Shown in pieces: positions 1-5,804 of a stretch of DNA of 59,134 nucleotides; positions within the stretch are counted from its first letter, which is position 1, and each line of letters starts with the position of its first letter. The translations under genes and the position numbers were made by a program. Under the pieces are notes generated by a model. That model was given only the letters and a program-made list of their open reading frames with translations, ran no database searches and was not told where the DNA came from. This DNA comes from a virus, in IMG/VR virus record IMGVR_UViG_3300030060_005339, positions 1 to 59,134 of that record. One strand, 5' to 3'.

Positions 1-174
1 GTATCTGCTGAGGTGCAACGAGGTAGAGCGGCAGGTTTATATGTAGAACGTAAAGAAGTTAGAACAGGTACGTTAGATTCTTTGAGTGAAGTAGAGATAA
101 AAGAAAGAATAGAGAAGCTACTTGGAGACTATAAGCCTTTGCTCGAGGCAGAAGATGCCGTTATTGTTGAGTAG
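1..174 (+). CDS. terS: Terminase small subunit, C-terminal part (continues from 58658-59134)
   Basis: The frame is open from base 1 and stops at 172-174. It continues the gene that starts at 58658 and runs off the far end, and the first 50 codons repeat the last 50 codons of that copy at protein level. Joined, the protein is about 166 residues. The small terminase recognises the packaging site and hands DNA to the large subunit. This part carries the region 'SAEVQRGRAAGLYVERK' and a charged C-terminus ending EDAVIVE. Its last 14 bases overlap the end of the convergent minus-strand gene 161-301. It is split only because the molecule was opened here. Confidence 0.8.
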   Translation, partial: VSAEVQRGRAAGLYVERKEVRTGTLDSLSEVEIKERIEKLLGDYKPLLEAEDAVIVE

Positions 175-301
175 CTTGTTTCTTTTTTTGCTTGTAGGCC
201 GTTAGCTTCCTAATCCATTTCACGGGTCTTTTCTTCCCGTTAATCATATAACTGTCAGGATTATCTTCTTGCCACTCTTTGTATGCGTTTTTTAAGTCCA
301 T
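161..301 (-). CDS. Small basic protein, 46 aa, unknown
   Basis: ATG at 301-299 and TAA at 163-161 give 46 residues starting MDLKNAYKEWQED and ending in a lysine/glutamine-rich tail (KQKKKQATQQ). The start overlaps the stop of the upstream gene by one base (TAATG), the coupling used throughout this operon. It is the last gene of the leftward operon and its end overlaps the small terminase gene by 14 bases. I recognise no family. The overlap pattern is the main support. Confidence 0.6.
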   Translation of the reverse strand: MDLKNAYKEWQEDNPDSYMINGKKRPVKWIRKLTAYKQKKKQATQQ

Positions 302-624
302 TAGTCGTAGCTCCCCAATAAGTCTATGAAGTCCCTAAGACCGTCTTCCTCAGGCTCCATATCTTTATCGTCATAATCCTCCCATAATATAGACTCAATC
401 GCTTGCTTGTGTGTTTCTACCAATGTATCCGCTACGTCTTGAAGCTTGTTTACCAGTCGTGGGTGGGTGTCTGTTGGACAATCTAAACATAATTTGTACT
501 GTCCATTTTTGTGCTTGCTATCTACTTTTAAAAACACAGCTAAATCTCCTAACTGTCCACGTCTAAATATCTGTACCACAGCCTTAGCTTGCGGTTTATC
601 TAAGTATGCTATGCGTCTTTTCAT
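301..624 (-). CDS. Hypothetical protein, 107 aa
   Basis: Begins MKRRIAYLDKPQAKAVVQIF. The N-terminal half is mixed and probably beta-rich, with a CLDCP motif near residue 48. The C-terminal third is strongly acidic (EDYDDKDMEPEEDG). It overlaps the upstream gene 621-875 by four bases (ATGA) and the downstream 46-aa gene by one. Such acidic small proteins are typical of phage early regions, where they often bind host proteins, but nothing here identifies a target. Confidence 0.7.
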   Translation of the reverse strand: MKRRIAYLDKPQAKAVVQIFRRGQLGDLAVFLKVDSKHKNGQYKLCLDCPTDTHPRLVNKLQDVADTLVETHKQAIESILWEDYDDKDMEPEEDGLRDFIDLLGSYD

Positions 625-875
625 AATTGTTTTATCCTCTTTGGGTTCTCCTTGGGTGGGTTTAAGTCTAGGTAAAGCTCGCTTGTTAGTTCTTTTCTTT
701 GTTCGGGCGTTACCTGGCTAGTGATCCGTATATGGTTCTTTTTTATCTTGCTTGTTTTCCAATAAATACTTTCGGGTGGATCCATTTTTAAAGTCCATTC
801 TATTGTTCCGTGGTTATCGGAATCAAATTGCATGATGGGGTGGCAATCAAACCTGTCTTTATATAGTTCAGTCAT
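621..875 (-). CDS. Hypothetical protein, 84 aa
   Basis: I place the start at ATG 875 (MTELYKDRFDCHPIMQ) and not at the in-frame ATG at 911. The 875 start lies within the overlap ATGACTGA, which contains the stop of the upstream 48-aa gene, and that is how junctions in this operon are built. The protein is rich in mixed charge and has a C-terminal 'TPEQRKELTSELYLDLNPPKE' type region. No family recognised. Confidence 0.65.
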   Translation of the reverse strand: MTELYKDRFDCHPIMQFDSDNHGTIEWTLKMDPPESIYWKTSKIKKNHIRITSQVTPEQRKELTSELYLDLNPPKENPKRIKQL

Positions 876-1014
876 TGAATTGCATATATGGTGTTGCTCG
901 TTTCTTCGCAACTTCTAAATCGTCCGTGCCTAATCGTATAGTCGGACGGCTAGAGTCTGAGCAAACCAATACATATTCCCCGCTTAATTTGTCTAAAATG
1001 TACTCTTTCGTCAT
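868..1014 (-). CDS. Small protein, 48 aa, unknown
   Basis: ATG at 1014-1012, TGA at 870-868; begins MTKEYILDKLSGEYVLVC and ends YMQFND. It overlaps its upstream neighbour by four bases (ATGA, 1011-1014) and its downstream neighbour by eight, filling what otherwise looks like a gap in the operon. It looks like a compact alpha/beta protein ('VLVCSDSSRPTIRLGTDD'). No family recognised. Support is the frame, the overlaps and normal codon use. Confidence 0.6.
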   Translation of the reverse strand: MTKEYILDKLSGEYVLVCSDSSRPTIRLGTDDLEVAKKRATPYMQFND

Positions 1015-1214
1015 TTTAAATCCTCTGTAAGTTTGTTAATGATTTCACTAATCACTAATTTATGCAATTTTTTGTTTTTAAAAATCGCTTGTTGTTCTGT
1101 GTGTAAATAAACTAAAGGTAATCCCTGCGAATTTAAAACAACGTTGTATCTTACCCATTGTTCACAACAGTTTACATACTGCGTTCCTATCCCTGTAATT
1201 TCTCGTAGGTTCAT
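1011..1214 (-). CDS. Hypothetical protein, 67 aa
   Basis: Begins MNLREITGIGTQYVNCCEQW and ends in a helical, lysine-containing stretch (INKLTEDLK). The start overlaps the upstream gene by four bases (ATGA). The protein is unrecognised. It belongs to the leftward small-gene operon and is probably translationally coupled to its neighbours. Confidence 0.65.
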   Translation of the reverse strand: MNLREITGIGTQYVNCCEQWVRYNVVLNSQGLPLVYLHTEQQAIFKNKKLHKLVISEIINKLTEDLK

Positions 1215-1420
1215 TCTCCGTCCTCCCGATCAAACTCCCAACCAAGTATGAGACACAATTCTCTGTAGGTTATTTTTCCACTTGTGGACATTCTTTGATA
1301 TTCCCAACCTAAATCCTCTACCAAATCTTGTATTTCTTCCATTAGTTTTATTTGAGATACTGGATCAGAAACTTCTACTACCGCATTTAAACCTGCGTTG
1401 CCTTTTTTAATTTTAGCCAT
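1211..1420 (-). CDS. Hypothetical protein, 69 aa
   Basis: Begins MAKIKKGNAGLNAVVEVSDP. The rest looks helical and acidic with two tryptophans (LGWEYQ, LGWEFD). The start sits directly behind GGAGAAAAGCTAATG, one of four identical 15-base ribosome-binding/start cassettes in this operon. No family recognised. Confidence 0.68.
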   Translation of the reverse strand: MAKIKKGNAGLNAVVEVSDPVSQIKLMEEIQDLVEDLGWEYQRMSTSGKITYRELCLILGWEFDREDGE

Positions 1421-1431
1421 TAGCTTTTCTC

Positions 1432-1632
1432 CTAAATGTAGATAATTTCAAATTTAATCTCTTGTACTGTATCTAGCCAAAAGAATACAACGTAGATAAA
1501 CAAAGATGCTATAAATAGAGCTATAGTAGTTTTAATAACTGTTCTCCATTTATATTTGATCAGGTCTATGGCTCTATCCATGAAGTTAAATATTTTGTCT
1601 CTTTTGCGTATTATTTTCTTTGGTCTTCCCAT
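1432..1632 (-). CDS. Small membrane protein, 66 aa
   Basis: A basic cytoplasmic N-terminus (MGRPKKIIRKRDKIF) is followed by one hydrophobic segment at about residues 36-54 (TTIALFIASLFIYVVFFWL). That predicts a single-pass inner-membrane protein with N-in topology. AGGAGAAAAA precedes the start. Early phage membrane microproteins often modify host envelope functions or exclude superinfection, but nothing specific is visible here. Confidence 0.65.
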   Translation of the reverse strand: MGRPKKIIRKRDKIFNFMDRAIDLIKYKWRTVIKTTIALFIASLFIYVVFFWLDTVQEIKFEIIYI

Positions 1633-1644
1633 CTTTTTCTCCTG

Positions 1645-1746
1645 TTAATTAATTAATTTTAGTACTACAAAAAATACAAAGATTAAAATAGCTGATCCCA
1701 ACCACTTCATTTCTTTTTCTAGTTCTTTTTCAAATATCTTTTTCAT
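1645..1746 (-). CDS. Membrane microprotein, 33 aa
   Basis: ATG at 1746-1744, TAA at 1647-1645. A charged head (MKKIFEKELEKEMKW) precedes one hydrophobic helix (LGSAILIFVFFVVLKLIN). The start uses the exact cassette GGGAGAAAAGCTAATG and overlaps the stop of the upstream zinc-ribbon gene by one base. That makes it a credible gene despite its size. Function unknown. Confidence 0.6.
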   Translation of the reverse strand: MKKIFEKELEKEMKWLGSAILIFVFFVVLKLIN

Positions 1747-1880
1747 TAGCTTTTCTCCCAACCTAGCCCACATTTATGACAAACTAATATGTCTGTTTCT
1801 TGTTCATCTTGATCTAATACAAACCCACATTCTAGACAATTTTCACTCATATTCGTTTCTGTTATTTTTGGTTCGTCCAT
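1746..1880 (-). CDS. Zinc-ribbon microprotein, 44 aa
   Basis: ATG at 1880-1878, TAA at 1748-1746. Two CxxC knuckles (CLEC and CHKC) are separated by about 15 residues, the layout of a zinc ribbon, and the protein ends GLGWEKS. AAAGGAGAAAAAGTAATG is a strong ribosome-binding site. It overlaps the next gene by one base. Zinc ribbons of this size bind nucleic acid or protein; a role in modifying host transcription is possible but only inferred. Confidence 0.65.
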   Translation of the reverse strand: MDEPKITETNMSENCLECGFVLDQDEQETDILVCHKCGLGWEKS

Positions 1881-2107
1881 TACTTTTTCTCCTTTATAAA
1901 TTCGTTGTATGGTTCAATCACCATAGGTTCACTAGGTAACTCAACCAGCTCATAAGATTTGATTTCTTTTATAGTTCCGTCAATTTCTTTAGGCGGATTT
2001 ACAAGCATTTGATAATCGGCTTGAGCTATAGCTTCCTTTAAAGATTTTGTAGTTACGCTACAGTATTTAACTTGTTTTTTAGTAACTCTTAAATGATATG
2101 TTTTCAT
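1880..2107 (-). CDS. Hypothetical protein, 75 aa
   Basis: Begins MKTYHLRVTKKQVKYCSVTTKSLKEA. The pattern of short beta strands followed by 'SLKEAIAQADYQM' resembles small alpha/beta phage proteins with a repeated domain that inserts an 'EA' helix, but I cannot name a family. The start overlaps the DUF3310 gene end (ATGA, 2104-2107). Confidence 0.65.
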   Translation of the reverse strand: MKTYHLRVTKKQVKYCSVTTKSLKEAIAQADYQMLVNPPKEIDGTIKEIKSYELVELPSEPMVIEPYNEFIKEKK

Positions 2108-2304
2108 TTGTTCCTCGTCTCCTTAATTAATCTGTTTAAGTACCACTCTGCTTTGAGTAAGTCCTCAAGGCCGTTCTTGTGTTTGTGTCGGGTAACATAC
2201 TTGATGATGTTACCCTCCAAGAATCCTAGCTTGTGAGACTGTATATAGTCCGTGGTCTCTATACCTTTCTTATAGTAGGAAGGATTTATCTTATCTTCTT
2301 CCAT
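2104..2304 (-). CDS. DUF3310 family protein, 66 aa
   Basis: The core 'NPSYYKKGIETTDYIQSH', followed by 'GNIIKYVTRHKHKNGLEDL' and 'KAEWYLNRLI', is the signature of DUF3310, a small family common in phages and often annotated loosely as nucleotide-kinase-like. I start at ATG 2304 (MEEDKINPSYY) and not at the longer ATG at 2361. The stop of the upstream 44-aa gene (TGA, 2308-2306) lies immediately before it, and the extra N-terminus would lie over that gene. Biochemical role unknown. Confidence 0.75.
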   Translation of the reverse strand: MEEDKINPSYYKKGIETTDYIQSHKLGFLEGNIIKYVTRHKHKNGLEDLLKAEWYLNRLIKETRNK

Positions 2305-2305
2305 A

Positions 2306-2440
2306 TCAGATCCAACATTTGTAGCCTGGGCAGTCCTCTTTGGTCTCACCACAATGCTCACAATATTTTTCGTCTTTTGCTTGTATCTCTTTGCGTAAGC
2401 GTTTAGCTATATAAGGCCTGATGTTTGTTACTTTACTCAT
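2306..2440 (-). CDS. Cysteine-rich microprotein, 44 aa
   Basis: ATG at 2440-2438, TGA at 2308-2306. Begins MSKVTNIRPYIAKRLRKE, and the C-terminus carries CEHC, then C and C again (CGETKEDCPGYKCWI), a plausible metal-binding knot. Its ribosome-binding site AAGGAGT lies inside the last codons of the upstream gene, which it overlaps by eight bases. Function unknown. The basic N-terminus plus zinc-type cysteines suggest nucleic-acid binding. Confidence 0.6.
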   Translation of the reverse strand: MSKVTNIRPYIAKRLRKEIQAKDEKYCEHCGETKEDCPGYKCWI

Positions 2441-2645
2441 TGTCGGACTCCTTTATTTCTAACTCTATAATCTCTTCATTTTCAAAACCATAATCCAATC
2501 CATTACCCGTCATTTTTTCATTACTAGGGTCGTAGCACCCGTCATAGTAAAGATTCTTAGCTTCATCCTCATTGTCGGCTTCTATAGTTATTTCGCTATA
2601 TCCTGTCCAAGAGGTAGTAAATTTATATATTTTTGATTTACTCAT
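2433..2645 (-). CDS. Hypothetical protein, 70 aa
   Basis: I start at ATG 2645 (MSKSKIYKFTTSWTGYSE), which has CAGGAGAA just upstream, and not at ATG 2687. The sequence 'YSEITIEADNEDEAKNLYYDG' looks like a strand-helix unit seen in many small phage proteins. It ends in the acidic KESDNE, whose codons double as the ribosome-binding site of the next gene. Function unknown. Confidence 0.65.
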   Translation of the reverse strand: MSKSKIYKFTTSWTGYSEITIEADNEDEAKNLYYDGCYDPSNEKMTGNGLDYGFENEEIIELEIKESDNE

Positions 2646-2668
2646 TGTTATTCTCCTGTTGTATGTGA

Positions 2669-2812
2669 TTAATCTGTTCGATCGCAAGCGATTAATTCAT
2701 AATCAATAAACATTTCTTTAACTTGCACTGTACTGTACGCATAAACATATATACAAATATGATCACCATTACCAACTCCGTCATTTATAAACTCAACCCA
2801 ATATTTATTCAT
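2669..2812 (-). CDS. Small protein, 47 aa, unknown
   Basis: ATG at 2812-2810, TAA at 2671-2669. Begins MNKYWVEFINDGVGNGDHICIYVYAYS, an apparent beta-rich peptide. The ribosome-binding site AAGGAGT is inside the C-terminal codons of the upstream gene, with an eight-base overlap. This is the same arrangement as at 2433-2440. No family recognised. Confidence 0.58.
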   Translation of the reverse strand: MNKYWVEFINDGVGNGDHICIYVYAYSTVQVKEMFIDYELIACDRTD

Positions 2813-3230
2813 CGTCGGACTCCTTATTTTTTACATATTCTTGATATTCTTCTATAGACATATTTTCTTCTAATCCGTCTTTATAGACTTCGTATCCCCA
2901 ATTAAATTCTTCGGTTACGTCATTGGTCGGTAGGTATTTGGTTAATACTTTTGCATCTTCATTGAGTAGTTTTTTGAATTCCCACACTTCATAAAAACTT
3001 TCTCCGCAAGAATAACAATTTTCATCTTCATCATATTGTATTAAATCACCGCTACTGTAATTCCAACGTAAGACTGCCTCTTCCATTGCATCTTGTAAGG
3101 AGTTTTTATTTTCGTTATCTAGGTTTTCAAAATCTTTATCAATATCGGGAGCAGTAACACAAAATCTGCTGATACTTTCTGCCTCTCCGTATCGTCTCCA
3201 AGTCTCTACATAGTAAGTTACTTTACTCAT
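2805..3230 (-). CDS. Hypothetical acidic protein, 141 aa
   Basis: Begins MSKVTYYVETWRRYGEAESI. The whole chain is acidic, with a CYSCGESF motif in the middle and the C-terminus KNKESDDE. The start uses the repeated cassette GGAGAAAAGCTAATG. The first five residues and their 14-base DNA context match those of the gene at 2440, suggesting that start regions have been copied around the operon. Function unknown. Confidence 0.68.
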   Translation of the reverse strand: MSKVTYYVETWRRYGEAESISRFCVTAPDIDKDFENLDNENKNSLQDAMEEAVLRWNYSSGDLIQYDEDENCYSCGESFYEVWEFKKLLNEDAKVLTKYLPTNDVTEEFNWGYEVYKDGLEENMSIEEYQEYVKNKESDDE

Positions 3231-3436
3231 TAGCTTTTCTCCTGTATTTGCTCATACATATTTTCTATATGGAATAAGATATTTTCAATTAAATCTCCTG
3301 TGGTTTCTTCGTTGTCTGAACCGCCATGAACCCTTTTATATTTATCTAGTTTATTAGCTTCTAAGGTGCGTTTTAAATCTTGAGCATCAAAGTATGCTTG
3401 AGATATATCTTCTCTATAGATTTCTATATATCTCAT
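3230..3436 (-). CDS. Hypothetical protein, 68 aa
   Basis: Begins MRYIEIYREDISQAYFDAQD and is probably all helical, ending MYEQIQEKS. Its stop and the next start share the 'GAGAAAAGCTAATG' cassette. No family recognised. Confidence 0.65.
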   Translation of the reverse strand: MRYIEIYREDISQAYFDAQDLKRTLEANKLDKYKRVHGGSDNEETTGDLIENILFHIENMYEQIQEKS

Positions 3437-3693
3437 TAGCTTTTCTCCGTTAGTTCAACTTCATTAAAATCTTCATCATAAGCTTGTTCATTACTTGCCC
3501 ACTTCCAATCCATATCACATTCATGGTAGTTATGTTGCTCAATAACTATTCCATTTTTTAATGCAATATAAAGTGTTGCGTACTTCACCCAATAATCTTT
3601 AACGTCCTTCCAATCAATATCTAAATCTTCCAGGTCAAATTGTAAAGTTTGTCTGTAATCAGCTTCAATGTATTTTGCTTTTTGCATAGTCAT
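3436..3693 (-). CDS. Hypothetical protein, 85 aa
   Basis: Begins MTMQKAKYIEADYRQTLQFD. A second in-frame ATG two codons later is also possible. It is tryptophan-rich (DWKDVKDYW, DMDWKW) and acidic, ending VELTEKS, with those codons again supplying the ribosome-binding site for the next gene. Overlaps the upstream gene by four bases. Function unknown. Confidence 0.65.
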   Translation of the reverse strand: MTMQKAKYIEADYRQTLQFDLEDLDIDWKDVKDYWVKYATLYIALKNGIVIEQHNYHECDMDWKWASNEQAYDEDFNEVELTEKS

Positions 3694-3992
3694 TCGTCCT
3701 CCTCCCCGTTTTCTTCTAAAAATATCTCTCTGACTGCAGAGCCTATCGCGTCATTCAGCAAGCCTAATATGAGGTGGTATTTCTGTGGAGTATCGCTCGC
3801 GCGTTTAAGATGCATGTAAGCCAGCCAATATATCGAGTCAAATATTAATTGTGGCTCGCTATCTGTATCAATAGCGTTGTGTTGTTCTTCAAGCATTCGC
3901 AATAAATTCTTTTTAACAATTTCGTCCGAAGTCATTTTCTTAATCGGCACAACTTTTGCTTGCTTGTTTTTTCGTTTAGCTTTCATTTCCAT
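3690..3992 (-). CDS. Hypothetical helical protein, 100 aa
   Basis: Begins MEMKAKRKNKQAKVVPIKKMT, a basic tail, followed by an apparently all-helical body (DEIVKKNLLRMLEEQ; YHLILGLLNDAIGSAV) and an acidic end. Basic-tail plus helical-body proteins of this size may bind DNA or a host protein. No family recognised. Overlaps neighbours by one and four bases. Confidence 0.66.
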   Translation of the reverse strand: MEMKAKRKNKQAKVVPIKKMTSDEIVKKNLLRMLEEQHNAIDTDSEPQLIFDSIYWLAYMHLKRASDTPQKYHLILGLLNDAIGSAVREIFLEENGEEDE

Positions 3993-4285
3993 TACGCCAC
4001 CTCCATAGGTTTAAGTATTGAAAGAGGTGCAGTATATTTATCTTTTCCGATTTCTATATCTGCGGTCGTCCTGTTGATTTTGGTTATGGTGGCCTCGTGC
4101 ACTCCGTCTCTAGCATTACAAAGCACTCTGTCCCCTACCTCAAAACTTTTTAAAGCGTTTAAGGTAAGTTCTGCTTTTAACTCTTTTTGTTTTTTCTTGA
4201 TAGCGTTGATAACTGTTTCCATTTCATCATTGCTTGAGATTTCATCTATTGAATTAATTAACTGTTTCATTACGCTATCTCTCAT
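3992..4285 (-). CDS. Hypothetical protein with SH3/KOW-like C-terminus, 97 aa
   Basis: An N-terminal helical part (SIDEISSNDEMETVINAIKKK) leads into 'FEVGDRVLCNARDGVHEATI' and 'TTADIEIGKDKYTAPLSIL'. This is the strand pattern of a small beta-barrel of the KOW/SH3 type. Such barrels bind RNA or protein. The family assignment is my inference from the VGDxV pattern only. It is translationally coupled on both sides by one-base overlaps. Confidence 0.66.
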   Translation of the reverse strand: MRDSVMKQLINSIDEISSNDEMETVINAIKKKQKELKAELTLNALKSFEVGDRVLCNARDGVHEATITKINRTTADIEIGKDKYTAPLSILKPMEVA

Positions 4286-4566
4286 TACGCGACCTCCAAT
4301 TCTAAACTTAATTTACGGACGGCGGTTTCAAATTCGTCTTTTGATAATCTGATTGAATGGTCGGGATTAATCCAATTTAGATGTTTCCCTGTAGTAGTTC
4401 CCCAAACATTTTCGCGAATTATTTCTTCTCCTGTTCTAGTTACTACTGCTATTAAAGTGTTATAGCTAAAGTAATAACTATGCCCCTCGCTATCTCTAAA
4501 GGCTTGTGTATGACTTCCGTAATTATCTGAGCTATAGTTTCCATAGTTCCATTTTTTTATTTTCAT
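4285..4566 (-). CDS. Hypothetical protein, 93 aa, first gene of leftward operon
   Basis: Begins MKIKKWNYGNYSSDNYGSHT, with aromatic and asparagine-rich strands in the first half and a helical second half. It is preceded by CGGAGAACG and by a candidate promoter at 4612-4640, so it heads the operon that runs down to 161. First genes of such operons are usually highly expressed early. No family recognised. Confidence 0.68.
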   Translation of the reverse strand: MKIKKWNYGNYSSDNYGSHTQAFRDSEGHSYYFSYNTLIAVVTRTGEEIIRENVWGTTTGKHLNWINPDHSIRLSKDEFETAVRKLSLELEVA

Positions 4567-4611
4567 TTTTCGTTCTCCGTTTGTTAGTAAAAAGGGTTTA
4601 ACCTTGTAGTT

Positions 4612-4640
4612 ATCCTATAGGATTTCTCCCATATATGCAA
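4612..4640 (-). promoter_or_regulatory. Candidate promoter with 12-bp palindrome for the leftward early operon
   Basis: On the minus strand TTGCAT (4640-4635), 17 bases, then TAGGAT (4617-4612) fit a sigma70-type promoter. The -10 lies inside the perfect palindrome ATCCTATAGGAT (4612-4623), a natural operator. It shares the TATGGGA element with other phage intergenic regions. Placement upstream of the first operon gene supports it. Activity is inferred. Confidence 0.45.
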
Positions 4641-4675
4641 CTAAAATCTTTTACTTTGTTTATAATGTTTTTACT

Positions 4676-5104
4676 GTGGCTCAACCCGAAAAATTATTCT
4701 GGCAACAAGTAAGAAAAAACCTTACTGCGTTTTCTTGGATTAGGCTGGAGTCTAGGGTAAATCATGGCATCCCTGATGTTTTAGGCACTACTGAGGAGGG
4801 TATTTATTTTACTGTTGAACTCAAAGTAAGCAAAAGTAATAAAGTTAATATGTCGCCGCATCAAATCGCCTACCATGAAGAGCGAAAGAAAGCCCCCGCT
4901 TTTATCTTGGTCAAGTCCCTCTTGAAGGATAGTCCCAGAAAATATGACGTTTATCTGTATGCCCCCGAACAAGCACGGGAATTGGCAGTCCTTGGTCTGT
5001 CGTTGCCTCCTCTTTATCGGTCGTCCTCCGCCCATTGGCCTTTGGTTCAAGAACAATTAGCTTTGATCGTTCGACAAAGAACCAAAGGCCAATGGGCGGA
5101 GTAG
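4676..5104 (+). CDS. VRR-NUC / PD-(D/E)XK endonuclease, 142 aa
   Basis: GTG start. 'GIPDVLG' (D34) and 'FTVELKVS' (E48, K50) form the PD...ExK active site, with E25 in 'RLESRVNHG' as the usual preceding acidic residue; this matches small VRR-NUC nucleases. Such enzymes cut branched or nicked DNA. It is the only rightward gene in a leftward region. A -10-like TATAAT lies at 4661-4666, and no clear ribosome-binding site is visible. The final 26 codons contain a long inverted repeat (5026-5101). It could be a resolvase for replication intermediates or a stand-alone mobile nuclease. Confidence 0.8.
   Translation: MAQPEKLFWQQVRKNLTAFSWIRLESRVNHGIPDVLGTTEEGIYFTVELKVSKSNKVNMSPHQIAYHEERKKAPAFILVKSLLKDSPRKYDVYLYAPEQARELAVLGLSLPPLYRSSSAHWPLVQEQLALIVRQRTKGQWAE
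5026..5101. repeat. Long inverted repeat IR1 (23-bp perfect arms)
   Basis: Left arm 5026-5048 and right arm 5079-5101 are exact reverse complements, separated by 30 bases. The arms begin CTCCGCCCATTGG. It lies at the 3' end of the VRR-NUC gene, so it also encodes its C-terminus. The right arm contains the 10-mer AAAGGCCAAT (5084-5093) that reappears in the loop of IR2. No T-run follows, so it is not a simple terminator. Confidence 0.85.
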
Positions 5105-5124
5105 CTTGCTTGCTTGCTTGCTTG
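5105..5124. repeat. CTTG tandem repeat, five units
   Basis: Five uninterrupted CTTG units follow IR1 directly and lead into TTCTG. A shorter relative (three CTTG units, then TTTG and TTCTG) follows the right arm of IR2 at 5797-5808. The paired occurrence suggests the two tracts belong to the same kind of element. Confidence 0.85.
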
Positions 5125-5170
5125 TTCTGCCCACCCGTCCAGCCCTGGGATGGTAAATAAAGATGGGCAT

Positions 5171-5199
5171 AAAAAAAGAGAGGACATTTCTGCCCTCCC
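5171..5199 (-). terminator. Intrinsic terminator after the 154-aa gene
   Basis: Read on the minus strand: an 8-bp stem with two G-U pairs (GGGAGGGC / GTCCTCTC), a six-base loop and then seven T. It lies about 20 bases past the stop of 5220-5684. Confidence 0.75.
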
Positions 5200-5219
5200 T
5201 TTCCACTTAGGAGAAGTGT

Positions 5220-5684
5220 TCAACAAATCTGAAAGCCACCCGAATCTTTGACAAACTTTACAAACTCCTCAACATTCTCAACTGAGAAGGGATAGTTTTT
5301 ATTAAAGTCATCTTCGGGTAACGTCTCAAGGTGAGCTTTACGCCCTTCCTCAAATTTCTTTACTCCTCCTATTTTGAGCAAGAAAGTTAAACGCTCAACA
5401 ATCTGCTCGGCAGTTTTTTCGTCTATTTCATGACCACCATTATGATGACCACGTTCAATATCTTCTTCGGTCATGAAATCACCACAAGAGATGCAAACAA
5501 AGTCCCAAAGTGGATGCCACCACCAAACATTATTTCTGAAATAGTGTCCAGGGTTTTCAAGCTCCCATTTTTCTTTGGCTTCAAAATAAGCGTCTTTTTC
5601 TTCGTCGCTTGGCTTTGATTCCCAATCTATTGTTGGGGGTTCAGATTTAAGTTTTGGGTTAATCCCATATACATCCATTCCCAT
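5220..5684 (-). CDS. Conserved phage/bacterial protein of unknown function, 154 aa (MGMDVYG family)
   Basis: Starts MGMDVYGINPKLKSE after AAAGGAGAAA. The motif 'GHYFRNNVWWWHPLWDFV', then 'CISC' and a histidine cluster (GHHNGGHEID), is the hallmark of a conserved family I have seen in phages and bacteria, always without a function. The cysteines and histidines could bind a metal. The gene has its own promoter-like region and terminator and sits between the two inverted-repeat elements IR1 and IR2, so it forms an isolated cassette. Confidence 0.75.
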   Translation of the reverse strand: MGMDVYGINPKLKSEPPTIDWESKPSDEEKDAYFEAKEKWELENPGHYFRNNVWWWHPLWDFVCISCGDFMTEEDIERGHHNGGHEIDEKTAEQIVERLTFLLKIGGVKKFEEGRKAHLETLPEDDFNKNYPFSVENVEEFVKFVKDSGGFQIC

Positions 5685-5708
5685 AATATTTCTCCTTTAG
5701 TTAATAAA

Positions 5709-5739
5709 CCTATATTCTATACAATTTATCCCATACAAG
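5709..5739 (-). promoter_or_regulatory. Candidate promoter/regulatory element with TATGGGATA motif
   Basis: On the minus strand CTTGTATGGGATAAATTGTATAGAATATAGG precedes the 154-aa gene in two readable parts: TTGTATGGGATAAATTG, then TATAGAATATAGG. TTGTAT can serve as a -35, and ATATAG lies about 17 bases on. TATGGGA followed by TATAG recurs at 4612-4640, 6546-6581 and 56763-56780. It abuts the left arm of IR2. Weak by consensus, supported mainly by recurrence. Confidence 0.35.
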
Positions 5740-5804
5740 CAAGCACAACGACTCACCAATTTTAAAGGCCAATAAACAAATTGGTGAGTCGTTGTGCTTG
5801 CTTG
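5736..5804. repeat. Long inverted repeat IR2 (27-bp perfect arms)
   Basis: Arms 5736-5762 and 5778-5804 are exact reverse complements around a 15-base loop (TAAAGGCCAATAAAC). The loop carries the 10-mer AAAGGCCAAT also found in IR1. The right arm runs into CTTG repeats (5797-5808). It lies between the terminator of the 5908-6105 gene and the promoter region of the 154-aa gene. A transcript would form an unusually stable hairpin. Confidence 0.88.

Noticed and set aside
1-150. Defined T7-type direct terminal repeat
   Set aside because: The two copies differ at seven sites; a real terminal repeat on one molecule should be identical. Overlap of variant sequences fits better.
446-721. Plus-strand open frame opposite the early genes
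   Set aside because: It is antisense to two coupled minus-strand genes and has no ribosome-binding site or protein-like features.
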